Below are positions 43,852 through 56,083 of a stretch of DNA of 64,000 nt, one piece after another. The stretch is from Batkoa obscura. Taxonomy: Eukaryota; Entomophthoromycota; Entomophthoromycetes; Entomophthorales; Batkoaceae. Under the pieces are notes generated by a model that saw only the letters and a list, made by a program, of their open reading frames with translations, had not been told where the DNA came from and did not search any database. Every line of letters starts with the position of its first letter. The stretch's first letter is position 1. Both the position numbers and the translations under genes were made by a program. Where the stretch lies: the NCBI GenBank assembly GCA_030770535.1, contig JASVEC010000010.1:124001-188000 (forward strand). Direction: 5' to 3'.

Positions 43852-45714
43852 TTAAGCAAATCCTTGACCTTTGTTACATGATTGACCGGAATAACCTGCA
43901 GTCAAAATGCAAAGAAATTTTTCTCTACATTTTTCATCACATGCTTCTTGCTGGGCACCATGTGAGTTTCTTAATTGATAGTATCTATTAAAGAGCTCAT
44001 TATCGGTCTTCATTTTGTTAACAACATTGTGCCAGAATTTGGAATCTAAATATTTACCAGTATAGCTTGGATTATAAGTATCTCTAGCAGTATACAATAA
44101 TTTCCATTCCATATCATCAGTCCATTTTGAAGCTTCTTTCAAATCAGCAGAATAATGGAAATAATCAACTACTCTGTAGTTTGATGCATCTACTTTGTAA
44201 ATTCTAAAGGATGGATTATGACCACCCAATGCGGACATTGATGGAGCTAAATATCCGACTTGGAAAGCAGTCTCTTCAGTTTTGTTTGAACGAGCATCAT
44301 AACTAATCTCAAAGGTATCATAATGCTCATGGCCAAAGAACTGACCAACAATAGTGGATTTGTAGCGTTGGGAAATAGAATTGTACTGTAATGACCAGTG
44401 TTTAAAACAATCGCTAGAGCCTGGGGATACATGTGATACAACATAAACCTTTTGGGCTTTCTTTTCGGATTGATCTAACTCTTGAATAAACCATTTTAAC
44501 ATGTTGTTTATATCAGAATTAGATGGATCCAATAGCAACTGGAAGTTAAACTTGTAACATAAATTGTCATTTAATGATATAACCTTTAAATCGCTATTAT
44601 GCTCTATTGAGTAGTATCCATTCTTTTGAATGCTAGTTAATGCTTGCTGTGGTAACCACTCTTTCCATTGCTCAGATATAAAGTTATAAAGCCTTAAGAA
44701 TTTCTTGTCTGATTTTCCATCTACCATAAATTGATTGACTGGCACTGCTTCATGATTACCAATGGTTGGATACAGCTTGTTCTTTTTTGGTATCAGATAG
44801 CTACTCAAAAGATCAAATGCTCCTTTTTCTATACCTTCGGTACGTTCAACACTCTCCTTCCAAAAATCATGGGCTGGTACATCACCAGAAAACAAAATCA
44901 TTTCCAAAGGATACTTAGTACTTGTTTTTATAGCATTTCTCAACAATGACTGTAATAAATCTTTATTAGCATCACATTTATAGTCACCCCATTTGCCAGC
45001 TGGTTTCTTGACAGCTTGGTCTTTCAGGTCGCTATTACTATCTTTTTGGCAACAAATTGGTTTGTTACAATTAGTCTCAGCACCAACTAAATACTCAGCA
45101 TCATAGTGAAGATCACTTAAATGTAATATATATTTAAACTCATTAGATTCCTTTTCTTTTGGAGGGTTTTTAGGTCCTTCTGGAAGTTGTAAAGCGTTTA
45201 CTCCTATATCTGGGAAAGGGCAAACATCTCCTAGTGAAACACAAGCCACTTGGCGGACATAAGGATCGTCTCTATTAATATAATATAGTACATCATAAAG
45301 CTCAGAGCCTGTAGATTGAGCTATACCATTACAAACAGACTCAGGCTGATCCGAGGCGGCCTGACAAAGTTTACCAACAGCCGAAATAACAGCACCTTTA
45401 GTAAAAGGTACATGTGTGATAAGAGATAGGGCGCCTACACCTACTTGGCAAGCTTTACACTTGAATTCTTCTTTAGCATCAACAAATAAACCAGATAAAG
45501 CCATAAAAAATTTGTCCAAGGAGCTGCTACGGTGATTGTTCCCGTCTTTAAGTTCATTAACCGCTTTTTCAACCTCTTGATTCCATTCGAGAAATTGGGT
45601 CTCATTAGTCAACTTAAAGATATAATCATTGGCATCAGTACTACTAGCAGTGTCTTGAGCTGAAACCAAAGGTAAAAGAGAGCTTAAAGCAATAATAGTA
45701 CTAAATAACTTCAT
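43852..45714 (-). CDS. Secreted acid sphingomyelinase-like phosphodiesterase 4
   Basis: A single exon of 620 codons with ATG at 45714. It has a signal peptide (MKLFSTIIALSSLLPLVSAQ), a saposin-B domain (CKACQVG, KLCQAA, SVCNG, VACVSLGDVC) and a calcineurin-like metallophosphatase with SDLHYD, GDVPAHDFW, GNHE, SHVSPG and GHEH intact. It clearly belongs with the genes at 13108 and 19441 but differs from them throughout, so it has escaped the homogenisation that affected their 3' halves. It lies about 22-30 kb away on the opposite strand. A minus-strand TATAAATT (45775-45782) stands about 60 bp upstream. The product should be secreted and hydrolyse sphingomyelin-type phosphodiesters. Confidence 0.93.
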   Translation of the reverse strand: MKLFSTIIALSSLLPLVSAQDTASSTDANDYIFKLTNETQFLEWNQEVEKAVNELKDGNNHRSSSLDKFFMALSGLFVDAKEEFKCKACQVGVGALSLITHVPFTKGAVISAVGKLCQAASDQPESVCNGIAQSTGSELYDVLYYINRDDPYVRQVACVSLGDVCPFPDIGVNALQLPEGPKNPPKEKESNEFKYILHLSDLHYDAEYLVGAETNCNKPICCQKDSNSDLKDQAVKKPAGKWGDYKCDANKDLLQSLLRNAIKTSTKYPLEMILFSGDVPAHDFWKESVERTEGIEKGAFDLLSSYLIPKKNKLYPTIGNHEAVPVNQFMVDGKSDKKFLRLYNFISEQWKEWLPQQALTSIQKNGYYSIEHNSDLKVISLNDNLCYKFNFQLLLDPSNSDINNMLKWFIQELDQSEKKAQKVYVVSHVSPGSSDCFKHWSLQYNSISQRYKSTIVGQFFGHEHYDTFEISYDARSNKTEETAFQVGYLAPSMSALGGHNPSFRIYKVDASNYRVVDYFHYSADLKEASKWTDDMEWKLLYTARDTYNPSYTGKYLDSKFWHNVVNKMKTDNELFNRYYQLRNSHGAQQEACDEKCREKFLCILTAGYSGQSCNKGQGFA

Positions 45715-48525
45715 CTTGTATAAAAAGAATGGTGCTTAGAATATTATGTTGTTTTTTGAAGACTCATCCTTGCTAATTTATACCATCTTACTTTAGTCTT
45801 TCTTATTATGTTATTTTTTGTACCTTTATTTTGTACTTTTATTTTACTTTTGTACTTTTAAATTAGTAAAATTTAGCAAATAATTTTACGTCATTCTCCC
45901 CATCTGCTTTTTAAATCAAATTCTAAACAAATATGGATTCTATTATTAGTATTTGATTTTTGGTTAACTCTCCACTATTCAATATTGTATTTAACAAATT
46001 ATTCAAAAACATTTACATAAACAATTTTACCAAATACTTTAAAACTGGAAATACTGTAACATAAGAGTGATTTTAGTATAAATTCCAATAAATAAAATGA
46101 CACTTACGTTTTTTACGATGCTAAATGTATACCACTTTATATAGTATTTAAAAAATTTAAAAGCTACAATAGCTATACTTAACACAGGCGTTCTTGACTA
46201 AAAATAAACCTCGAGTTCCATTATGATCAATTCTCACTATAAACGATCAAAATTGCCAAAGATTGACTGTTACATATGAAAAAATAACAGGTAATATTGT
46301 AAGATAACAGGTAACATAAGTAATGAAACTATAGCTGAATTCTAGTCCTTATAGAACAATAATGGATTGTTAATGAAAAAAGATAAAGAAAAGTATATTC
46401 TAATGTCATTTGTATTTTTGCTGGAGTTCAAATTGTTCTATACTTATTTTTATAAAATTATTTTCAATTTGATGTATAGATTACACAAGATTTTAGCTTA
46501 AAATAATAATATATTAAATCTTTGAAGTATGATATACTCAACATACTATTAAAATCCACTTATATTATCAAAGTAAAACGGAAAATATAATATAATACAT
46601 ATGAGTGAATTTAAAAGCTAAGTCGAAGTTAAAATTTCCAACTTACTTTCTTTATCTATTTCCTATATAGCGTAAATTTTTTAAAAAACTATTAAAATCT
46701 CAGACAAAAAATGTACCAACATAAACTATCCTAAAGTCAAGAAACAACAAATATTTTCGTAGCATTTAGTGCTTAATTTATAATTTTGCAAAAAATCAAA
46801 TTAGGCGATTTGAACCAAACCTTGAGCTAACCTTTATACTAAATCATTTAGAAATTATTAGTAAATTTTTGTGCAAAACATAAATTAATAGTTTAGTGTA
46901 TCCTTTAGTTAGAAACATTTTAACACCTGGGTAAATTTAATAAATCTGACTATAATACTGTTCACTATTAGTTATAAGTAGAACTGATAGTATTTTTATT
47001 TTAAATTTGAAAAGTAGGGATTTATCAGTGAGAAATTTGCCATACCAAATTAATTTTAGATAGATAATCTTTCAGAGCGGCTTCCTATAGTTTATCTTTT
47101 TCAACAGTAAGAGGCCGTAGATACCCCTATTTCCTCGATCTTATTATTATACTCATCCTCTGTTATTCTCTTTCCTCACTTAGCTCTTTTGCTCCTTATT
47201 TCTTTTTATAAAGCTTTATGAACTTACTGATTGTATGGGAATATTTTTTACTTATTGCCCTTTTTTCCTATTTTTGAAAATTTAAAACTAATTAATCAAT
47301 GCAGTTTGTTTAAGCTCAAATATGGGCTAGCAAACGATGAGCTTTATAACCAACTATTTATTCTATCATGGTGATTTGGGGCTCGTTAGCTTGATTTTTA
47401 TTTTATAATGAACAGTTAACTAGCATATATTTAAGCTTGAATAGTGTACTGAACTAATTTCCAAATTTAACAAATAGCAAAAAAGGACATCTGGCAAAAA
47501 ACATCTCCACGTATAGATTTTAAATGGGGAAGTTAGATTAACAATAGGTTTAGTTCTATGATTAATTTTAAAGACTTTTAGCAATAATAGAAGCTAGATT
47601 TGATGTTCAAATTTAAAAAATAGAATCCATCCTCAAATTTAGTAATAAAATCAAACGATCTAAATAGGAAAACATTGTATTTAAACACTTTACATGCGTT
47701 GAGATTAAAAATAAAATAAAATAAAGTAGAGACAAAAATAGCATATTGCGAAGTTTAACCTCAAAATCTGGGATTACTCTAGAAATGCAACTCCTAAACC
47801 AAATAAATCTTTTAAAGCAAAATAATCATGCAAAAATAGTACAATCAATCATTAATAAGTAAAGTAGCCCAAAGTAATCAAAACCTTTTTATGAAATAAA
47901 TCTTATTAGGAAACCATTGATTCCTGATTTTTATGGGATAAAAATCAAACTAATCAAAATGCTAATGATTTTAAGATTTGAGGATAGAGCAAGCTTAATT
48001 GGCTGGAATATTGATTTGATTTTGACACAGATCTGAAAAGCTCTTCTACAGATTTGAATCACATGAAAAGGGTGTAATCCAATTATGTAGCTATCTCTTA
48101 AGTGAGGGTCAATGATTGGATAAGAATGACTAATATTCTAGCCATTGCGCTAAACTGGGTTATAAATAGCGGTATGTTAGATGCTATTACTAAATATGGA
48201 TATAATTTAAGAAAAGTTCAAGCAAATTTTGATGGATTATATTACTTGTGAACATTTTATTAGCTGTAGCTTATTAAGTGAATAAAACTTATAAACAAGA
48301 AATAATTAATATTTTTTCAAAGTTTAATAATTAAAAAAACAAAATTAAATAAAAATCAACTTTATTTTATTATTTATTTAACAAACCACTTAAATAGTAG
48401 CACTAACACTGTTATTATAGTTTATTAAATACATAAATTTCACTTTCAACTAAGTTATTTCAGTTTGCAAGTCCGCCTATTTACCTAAGATAAAGACTAA
48501 ACGAATTAAAATTTACAATAACAAA
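45715..48525. other. Intergenic AT-rich DNA
   Basis: 2.8 kb between divergently transcribed genes. I see no ORF worth calling. A remnant of a small-element end (CAAAAAACATCTCCACGTATA, about 47494-47514) is present. A tRNA-like patch near 48050-48170 was examined and rejected. Confidence 0.5.
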
Positions 48526-49731
48526 ATGGAAGAGAACGGTCAGCCATATCGATACCCATACATATATTATGAGATAGATCCAATGAGAATAGTTGATTTA
48601 GTTTGTAAGTATTTTTATATATTTTTAAAGTAGAAATTAAAATTTTAAATCATTTCAATTTATTAAGCGGAACTTTTAATTGAACTTGTTCGACGTAATG
48701 ATGATAATCCAACAGCACTAGCATCAGTAACACGCTTCCATTCAAGAGCCCCACCATCTATTGGTATCCATGAATACTTGACAAGAATTGTAAAATATAC
48801 GCCAATAGAAAATGAAGTATTGTTAGCATCTTTAGTTTATATAGATAGGTTATGTGATGTCAATCCAACCTTTGCAATTACTTCATTATCAGTTCATCGT
48901 TATTTAATAACTGCCATTACTATTGGTTCCAAAATATTTTGTGATAGTTATTGTACAAATTATCATTATGCTAAAGTAGGCGGATTGACTACACAAGAAT
49001 TAAACAGTTTAGAATTAGAATTTAGTTTTTTAGCTGATTGGAAACTAATTATCCCAACCCCGACTATTCATAATTATTATTTAGGTATGCTGCGGCAGTC
49101 AAAAAAATATCATATGATTGAATATGATACTTTAATTGATCCTTTACCTGCCCCTATTTTGCCACATCAACCACAACAACATCCTATCAAAAAACAACTG
49201 AAAGCATCAGATGTTCCAAACCAATATCAACAACATCAACAGCATTTAATGCCACACAACTCATCAAATCAACGTATTCTAACACACAGTCAATCACAGC
49301 AGCCAGTGATATCAAATAGTAGTCAAATGCATCAACAAGTAGCAATAAATAACAATCAAATATTTCATCAACAGCAACAATACCAAAGAACGTCTCAAGT
49401 ACTCCCTCATCCCAATAGTTATCCAAACCAAGTGAATAATGGTAATGTCAATTTATACCAACAGCACTATCAGCCTAACTTTAGGCAAATACGCCCAAAT
49501 TCTAATATACCACCAGTAAGACAAATACCAGTACAGTATGCACCTGTTGGGCAAGGGTCTATTCATCGACCTATCCTTCCTAATGTAAATGCCATTCATT
49601 CTCAAGGTCACACACCTCAAAGAGATCAATTCACTTCTACCTCACCAGATGATGACTCAGAAGAAGGCCTAAATAGTATGGTTAATCGTTCTAATAACGC
49701 AAAAAATCGGGCGTCTATTGCTAAATCTTAA
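48526..49731 (+). CDS. PHO80-like cyclin
   Basis: Two exons, 48526-48604 and 48668-49731, joined across a 63-bp intron (GTAAGT..TTAAG), give 380 codons. The cyclin PHO80 domain covers residues ~25-175: RFHSRAPPSIGIHEYLTRIV, YIDRLC, VHRYLITAITIGSKIFCDSY, TNYHYAKVGGLTTQELNSLE and FLADWKL are all diagnostic. The second half is a Gln/Asn/Pro-rich low-complexity tail ending in an acidic-Ser patch. Such cyclins bind PHO85-type kinases and control phosphate response, glycogen metabolism or polarity. The exact branch (PHO80, PCL6/7, preg) is not resolved here. It is convergent with the dehydrogenase gene, with 148 bp between stop codons. Confidence 0.92.
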
Positions 49732-49879
49732 CAATTTTTTAACTGCTATTTTTGTATTTCCCTTGTTGTTTACTTTATTATAAAAATAAAATGAATAAAA
49801 ATTATATTTTATTTGAAATACCAAATACTCATTTATTAAACTTTACTTTTTATTTAGGGTTATTTGATAAATGATTGAT

Positions 49880-50998
49880 TTATTCTTTTTTATCTGAAGG
49901 TTCACCACCCATCCATTTGAAAATGCTTGAAAAATCTTTATTTTCAAATCCTTCGGTTTTTGACACTTTATTGTATAACTGATGAGAAATAGATCCTAAC
50001 ATAACATTAGCTTTAACTGAATTAGCGGCATCAACTGCCAATCCCATATCCTTGGCCATAAGAGAGACCCCAAAGCCCCCATTATAATCTTTAGAAGCTG
50101 GTACGTTAGGATGGACACCTGGACAAGGATTATAAGTATCACTAGACCAACATCTGCCAGATGAAGTGTTTAAAATAGAAGCTAATAATTTAGGATCCAT
50201 ACCCAATTTTTGGCCTAAATTCATTGCTTCTGAAGTACCGATCATACCAATACCTAATAACATATTATTACATATTTTAGCAACTTGGCCATTTCCATTG
50301 GAGCCACAATATACAATGTTTTTGCCCATATATTCTAAATAACTTTTGACTAATTCAAAGTCTGAGGTTGTTTGAGAGCCCACCATAAAGGTGAGGGTTC
50401 CAGCTTCTGCGCCCAAAACGCCTAATAATAATTAATGATTAATTTACACAACCAGAGTTTACTTACCTCCAGATACTGGCGCATCAACCATAGTACAGTT
50501 TTTTTTACTAACAATATCAGCAACCTCTTTAGACACATGAATATCAATAGTTGAGGAATCGATAAAAACAGAACCTGGTCTAATACCTTTTAATAGCCCG
50601 TTCTCACCTAAATAAACACTTTGTACATGTTTTGAAGCAGGCAGCATAGTAATAATGACGTTAGCTTCTTCAGCTACCTGTTGAGCATTTTTGACAACTT
50701 TTACTTTATCTTTCCCTTCAATAAACTTGGCTAAGATGGCTTCATTAGTGTCATACAACACCATTTTTTGTCCACTCTTTTTATATACATTGTTGGCCAT
50801 GTGGTATCCCATCTGACCTAAGCCGATAAAACCTATAGTGGTATTGCTTGTATCTAAAAGTAGATTAAATTAAATGTCTGTCAAGAATATAATATTAAGT
50901 TAGTTACCATTTGAAGAGTAAAATCTTTTGCTATTTAATTTAAATAAGGAAGAGGAGATCAAACGGGTGTTTTTGTTTATTAGATTTACTTTCAACAT
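49880..50998 (-). CDS. 3-hydroxyisobutyrate dehydrogenase, mitochondrial
   Basis: Three exons (50998-50908, 50853-50467, 50421-49880) join in frame into 339 codons. The N-terminal ~30 residues (MLKVNLINKNTRLISSSLFK) are basic and Ser-rich, like a mitochondrial targeting peptide. Then come the Rossmann NAD-binding motif GFIGLGQMG, the substrate-binding DAPVSGG plus AEAGTLTFMVG, and the catalytic-lysine motif GNGQVAKICNNM. The C-terminus has KDYNGGFGVSLMAKDMGLA. These mark the beta-hydroxyacid dehydrogenase family. The enzyme oxidises 3-hydroxyisobutyrate to methylmalonate semialdehyde in valine breakdown. The presence of this pathway suggests an aerobic mitochondrion. Confidence 0.95.
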
Positions 50999-51679
50999 AT
51001 TGATAACTTTGTATTAAATTTGTTGTAATTAATAAAGAAAATAATTTTTATTTGATTTTTATTATAATACTGACTAAATTTTAGGTAGTCCAATCATTAC
51101 AATGTTTTCGAAATAATTTAAAACTTAATCAATCATAAAAATTTAGCTAAATTTACTTTACACTTAGCAAATAGGTTCTCTCCAATCAGATTAAATTTGA
51201 CGTGGTGGCTTAAATTTATATTATTTTAAGGTTTTAGATATTTAAATCATTACTTTTTTAATGTTGTTAGTAAATTCTATCATACTGTTAGGATTTTTTT
51301 TGTTTTTACAATAATTTATATTGGTAGTTAATGAATTGATTGCTATTGTTAAAAGTTTTTCAAATTGCTATATTTAAAGGCTTGCAGTACTAAATATGGG
51401 GATGTATTTTTGTGTTTAAGAATTTTACTAACAATCTTTCTATTCAAATAGCGCTTAAAAGATAGAAAAAGTGATGAAACCAAAAAAAACACTCCATATA
51501 CTAATTCAAAAATATCTTGATGTCTATAAACACTGAAATGAAACGACTTTTGGATTGGCTATTTCTAGTTTATATTAGATGATAAATGATTAAATACCCT
51601 AACATGAAGCTTAGACTATTAGTAAATGGAATTGGTATATAACATAATTTATCAACTAATAATCTTACTATTTAAGGCT
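50999..51679. other. Intergenic DNA with one small element
   Basis: Region between two minus-strand genes, containing the element 51397-51496. No gene seen. Confidence 0.55.
51397..51496 (-). mobile_element. GGGGATGT-family miniature element
   Basis: It begins TGGGGATGTATTTTTGTG after TA and ends AAAAAACACTCCA followed by TA. Confidence 0.87.
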
Positions 51680-52849
51680 TTATTGAATAGACCTAGACCT
51701 AGATCTAGATTTAGATATAGAACGACTAACACTTCTGCCATATTTTTTAGAGTATCTACCTTTAGAGTTACTTCTAGAAGTATAACTATATCTACGTGGT
51801 GGACTATAATCTCTTCCTCTTGAAACGGATCGAATTGGGGAACGAGATAAAGATCTAGAACGAGATCTGTATCTATTTGGGGAATAAACCGGTCTATAAA
51901 CTCTTCGATTTCTTATTGGTGCTCGATATCTACGGACTGGGGAGCGGCTAAAGGATCTTCTGCGGAAATTACGTCCTCGATAATTATTCCTTCTATTACG
52001 GTAAACTGGAGCTAAGTAAAAGTTAGATTTAATAAATAAAAAAGAAAATTAAGTTACAGCGAATTGGAGACCTTGCTCTTCTTTCTACTAAATATCTCAC
52101 GCTTATTTCATTACCATCAATATATCCCTATTAATTTCATTAATATTTTTCTATTTTCCTATACTATCATTTTACCAAGTCCATTGAACCCATAGCAATA
52201 TCAGTTTCTTCTTTAGTAGAAAAAAGTACAGCAGCTTTACCTTTAATTTCTTTTCCTAATACACAGTTATTAATTTCAAACTAGTTATAAAAAAACCAAC
52301 CTGGAGCTCTTAATGGGAATTGAATATCTTCAATTTTACCAAATAAACTAAATATTTCAATTAAATGATCTTTTGTAACATTTTTAGTAAGATTGGAAAC
52401 CTCAAGTTTAGGAACTTTGTCTCTGCTAGAAACAGAGCTAAATGAGCGTCTACTCCTTGATGAATAAGAACGGGATCTATCTCTTATTGGTGATCTTGAA
52501 ACAGATCTCGACCTTGAAACGGATCTATATCTAAAATTATTAGTCATTTTTAATTTATTAATTTGGTACTCCTTACCTTCTTGGTAGCGATCTTGAACGA
52601 GATCTTGAACGAGAATAGGAATAAGAGCGTGAAGGTGATTTTGATCTTGAAACTGCCTTTTCTCTCTTAGGTGATTCAGAGCCCCTAATAATTGTAATTA
52701 ATCTCTTGGCTTTGTTGTTTTCATTTTATTTACATGAATTATTAATTTAGAAAATACAAAATTTTTTCACACTTTTAGATTCTTTTTTAGAGCCAGCTTA
52801 CAAATCTATCTCTTTTGATTGGCTCGTTTTCTTACCCTTTCCTTAGCAT
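51680..52849 (-). CDS. RNPS1-like SR protein (splicing / exon-junction factor)
   Basis: Proposed exons: 52849-52836 (short and uncertain), 52684-52577, 52530-52301, 52255-52176, 52126-52058, 52011-51680. An RS-rich N-terminus precedes an RRM of the RNPS1 type: LTKNVTKDHLIEIFSLFGKI closely follows the RNPS1 signature, then KGKAAVLFSTKEETDIAMGSMDLGYIDGNEI. The last exon is a long Arg/Ser domain rich in RS, RY and SP pairs ending at TAA 51680. RNPS1 family proteins join the ASAP/PSAP complex and act in splicing and mRNA surveillance. Oddity: after the RRM the frame does not match the RS frame of the last exon. One extra base around the A5 run (minus strand of 52079-52083) would restore RARSPIR and the tail. 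This may be an assembly error, an unrecognised splice choice or a real lesion. Confidence 0.75.
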
Positions 52850-53107
52850 TCTTTGTTTTTAAAATAATATACTAAAACAGATTCTGTATGCTAATTTTCT
52901 CTTAATATAAATATTGATGCTTTTTGAACACAAGACAGCAAAGTAATTATAAAAAATAAAAATTGATTTTTTATACAAATGTATTTATTATACTTAAAAA
53001 TTTCAAATTATTTAATTGATTTAAAACAAAAGCTCAACTTTTGCAACTGAAAATTGACCATAAATAAATTACGTCACTAAAATGAGATTATATTTTTTAA
53101 ATAAATA

Positions 53108-55749
53108 ATGATGAATCGATTTTTCCAAGCAATAAAAGAAGCTTTAGATGATATTGACGTTGAGTCAGATGCTTCAGAAGTAGAGGAAGGAGAAGAAGAA
53201 GGAAAGATAAGCTTAGAAGTCATAGCGGATAATGATGAGTATGAGCTAATTAATAATAAAATCCCCAATTCAACTTACTCGTTCAACCTTAATGATTCCA
53301 ATTATTTTGTTTCAGAAAAAAGCTATGAGTTCAATTTTTGGTGTAAAAAGATATCTTCGTTTGAAAACAAAGAAGTAAAAGTAGTCAGAGCTTATTTAGA
53401 ACATTAATATTGAAATTTATAGTTGCTTGAGGACTTTATTAAGTTGGAAAATAACAAAGTAGTAAAAAAAATAGTCTCGTACAAGGAAGTAGCTTTAAAC
53501 GAGGTAAGTTATGACTTTATTTATTTACAATAAATAAGCTTATTTTAAGATTCCATTTAAATAGATAGAAATTTATGAAAACTTAAATAAACTGCATTAT
53601 ATGCAACTTATATGGCCTAGCGTTGGAGTAAATAAAGAAGAATGGGTTCATCAAGCAATCAAACTAGCTAACTCTCATTTAGAGATTAATTTTGCGACTA
53701 AAAACATTTCCTTTTCAGAGAAAGTGGCCAATTCTATCATGAAAAGTATGAAGGATAGTAGATTAAAAAAGATATCTTTGATAAGTAACTAAGTACTTAA
53801 AATCTGTTATATAATAGTAATAATATGTTTTAAGATTTATATGCCATGTTGTCTACCAGCATTAGTACCAGTTTTAATGAGATTCAGACTACTATGATTT
53901 CGCTTTCAATGTTGTTTAACATTATTCAAAAAGTAAGCTTTATTAGTTTATTTGTTATTAGCAGTGATAATACCTTAATAAGGATTTAAAAAGTGACAAT
54001 GAAAGTAACGTTATTTTAGCTCTAAAGGCATTAAGCTGGTTTCCAGATATGGAACTTGTAATCGAATTATTACCTATTATATTTAAACTATTCAACAAAG
54101 CACAAAAAGAGAACAAGTAAGTAACTAGTAAATGATGTTACTTTATATTGACAATTTCTAGCGTAAAAATAATGAAGTATAGTTTGGAATTAATCCATAG
54201 GATCACTGCGCACAAAAAAGATATAGAAAATATTAACTTAGAATTTGGTGTAGAAATATCTCAATTAATACAAATATTACTAATAGCATTAAAAATGGAT
54301 GAGTTAAATGAAATTGGTTTAAATATAGCTTTATTAATAGTTTCAATACCTGGGTTTCCCATTAAAACTATAATATTCTCAGTGACAGCTCTTATTTCAA
54401 AATTAAGTTCCATCTTCAGTAAATCAACTAATGTTTATAAAAACTTGAATTCACCTTGGACGCAAATAAAAGCACTAAGAATTATAAATGTTGCTGTATC
54501 AAACAACTTGTCCTTAGATAAAATATTTTTACCGCTAGTTATTGATTGCTTTATTAATGCTTCAAATAATATGAGAGGCGGAAGCGGTAATTGAAAACAG
54601 ATAGAGGATTTTAAAGTAGCTTATTTATTATTTTATATTAGGTATATTATTTGAGTGCTCCGTTATCCTTGGTAATATGAAGTTAAATAACGAAGATAAA
54701 AATTTAATCAGTGAAAATCAAAAAATCATCAACCACATCAACAAATGTTTGAATGAGCTATTCAATGCTAATCAACCAATAATGTGTCGTTTAGCTTCAA
54801 AAATTATGTTATCGCTATTGCCACACGCTGATTTATTAAATTTTATGGATTATTTCCATACTTTGTTATCGTTGCTTAATTACACTCCTGATATTTCTAT
54901 TTTAGTAATCATTTGTTTTTCAATTTAATAGTTTTGATTAACGTTTTAGGCATGGAAAATTATACTTGAGTTAAAACTTAGTAATGAACAGTTTTATCAA
55001 AGTTATATTACTATTGAAGATTATCGATTATTAATCAAAGCATCTAATTTATGGATTCATTCTATTGAAAATAGCATGATATTGAATGAAAATAATCAGA
55101 ATAGCTTTATCCTTATTAATATAATTGTAGCAAAAATAATACAAAAAATTGATAAAAACAATGACGGAAATGATAGAAATGGATATGATAAACTAAATGA
55201 AGATATTTCACCAATATCTATTATCATTCAATTGGAGGATTTATTATTTAAAACTAAATTCAAATATTTGGAACCATACATGTCATTGATAATCAAAGTA
55301 AGCATTTTGTATTTAAAGTATATACGATTAATATTAGTCTAGATTATTAAGGTATTATATAAGCAACTTGAAAACTGTATTGAACAGATTGAGCTTTTAA
55401 TAGCAGATAATTTAATAGATAATATGAAATCAATATGTAATAAGTTAATAATTTATTGTGAGGAATATCAAGGTAATCATTATAGTTATAGTTATAGTTT
55501 TTAATTAATATTGTTATAGAAGGTCAACTTTCAGATCAAGTGATGGAGATAGCTCAATTGCACCTTATTTTATTTCAAAAAATTATTCATCATTTTAAAA
55601 TTACTCATAGTCAACCTATTTTGCCTTTGAAACCACAGTCATTATCTATACTTTGTCATTGGGATAGTCTACTAAAAGTAAGTTATTTTTATCAATTAAT
55701 GGTTGAACTTATATTGATATCAAATAGTATGAAATATTAGCTCATCTAG
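53108..55749 (+). CDS. Divergent adaptin-like large subunit, HEAT-repeat protein
   Basis: Eleven exons join in frame to 712 codons: 53108-53380, 53423-53503, 53565-53784, 53835-53932, 53983-54116, 54162-54586, 54642-54904, 54950-55297, 55343-55472, 55520-55677, 55741-55749. Introns are 42-63 bp, all GT..AG. The N-terminus has an acidic patch (DVESDASEVEEGEEEG). The middle is all-helical. Short stretches recall the trunk of AP-complex epsilon/gamma/alpha subunits: WVHQAIKLANS, MISLSMLFNIIQKDLKS, ALKALSWFPDMELVIELLPI, SPWTQIKALRI, then GILFECSVILGNM. These match the order of the adaptin landmarks 'AIKLAQ', 'KDL.S.N', 'PW.Q(I/V)K.LR' and 'ILFEC'. I infer a vesicle-coat subunit, perhaps AP-4 epsilon-like. 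The similarity is weak and a different HEAT protein is possible. The gene ends 60 bp from a convergent small gene. Confidence 0.75.
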
Positions 55750-55808
55750 ATGAGAACGATTATCTTAAATTTTATTTGAAAATCTAAATTATTCAACAGA
55801 AAATACAA

Positions 55809-56048
55809 TCATTTATTTTCATGCTCACACTCGTAGTCACTAAGCTTCATGCATAGTGAAATCGGGAGTACACCAAAAAGTTCTGCATAATGGAATTCAT
55901 TATTATATAGTTTACTTCCAATTTCTTTAAGTGTGTCTTGAACCTTAGTTACGACCTCTCGACATGTTTTTACTTTTGTTTCTCTCTCCATAAACATGTT
56001 AACCTCATCTTGATATTTTTCAATATTTGGTATGTCTTTATTTTCCAT
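55809..56048 (-). CDS. Small hypothetical helical protein
   Basis: A 79-codon frame with ATG at 56048, convergent with the adaptin-like gene. The sequence is mainly helical and charged (KYQDEVNMFMERETKVKTCREVV, then TLKEIGSKLY), ending LFGVLPISLCMKLSDYEC. It has no signal peptide or membrane span. I do not recognise a family; small coiled-coil subunits of multi-protein complexes look like this. An (ATTCTT)n run sits just upstream of the ATG. The coding status rests on composition and ORF length only. Confidence 0.45.
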   Translation of the reverse strand: MENKDIPNIEKYQDEVNMFMERETKVKTCREVVTKVQDTLKEIGSKLYNNEFHYAELFGVLPISLCMKLSDYECEHENK

Positions 56049-56056
56049 TTTATTTT

Positions 56057-56083
56057 TATTCTTATTCTTATTCTTATTCTTAT
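56057..56083 (+). repeat. ATTCTT microsatellite
   Basis: About four to five tandem units of the 6-bp sequence, in the upstream region of the minus-strand gene 55809-56048. Confidence 0.8.

Noticed and set aside
48030-48170. tRNA-like patch (minus strand AGTTTAGCGCAATGGCTAG resembles an A box; plus strand near 48055 resembles a B box)
   Set aside because: The two boxes are on opposite strands and no cloverleaf or acceptor stem forms.
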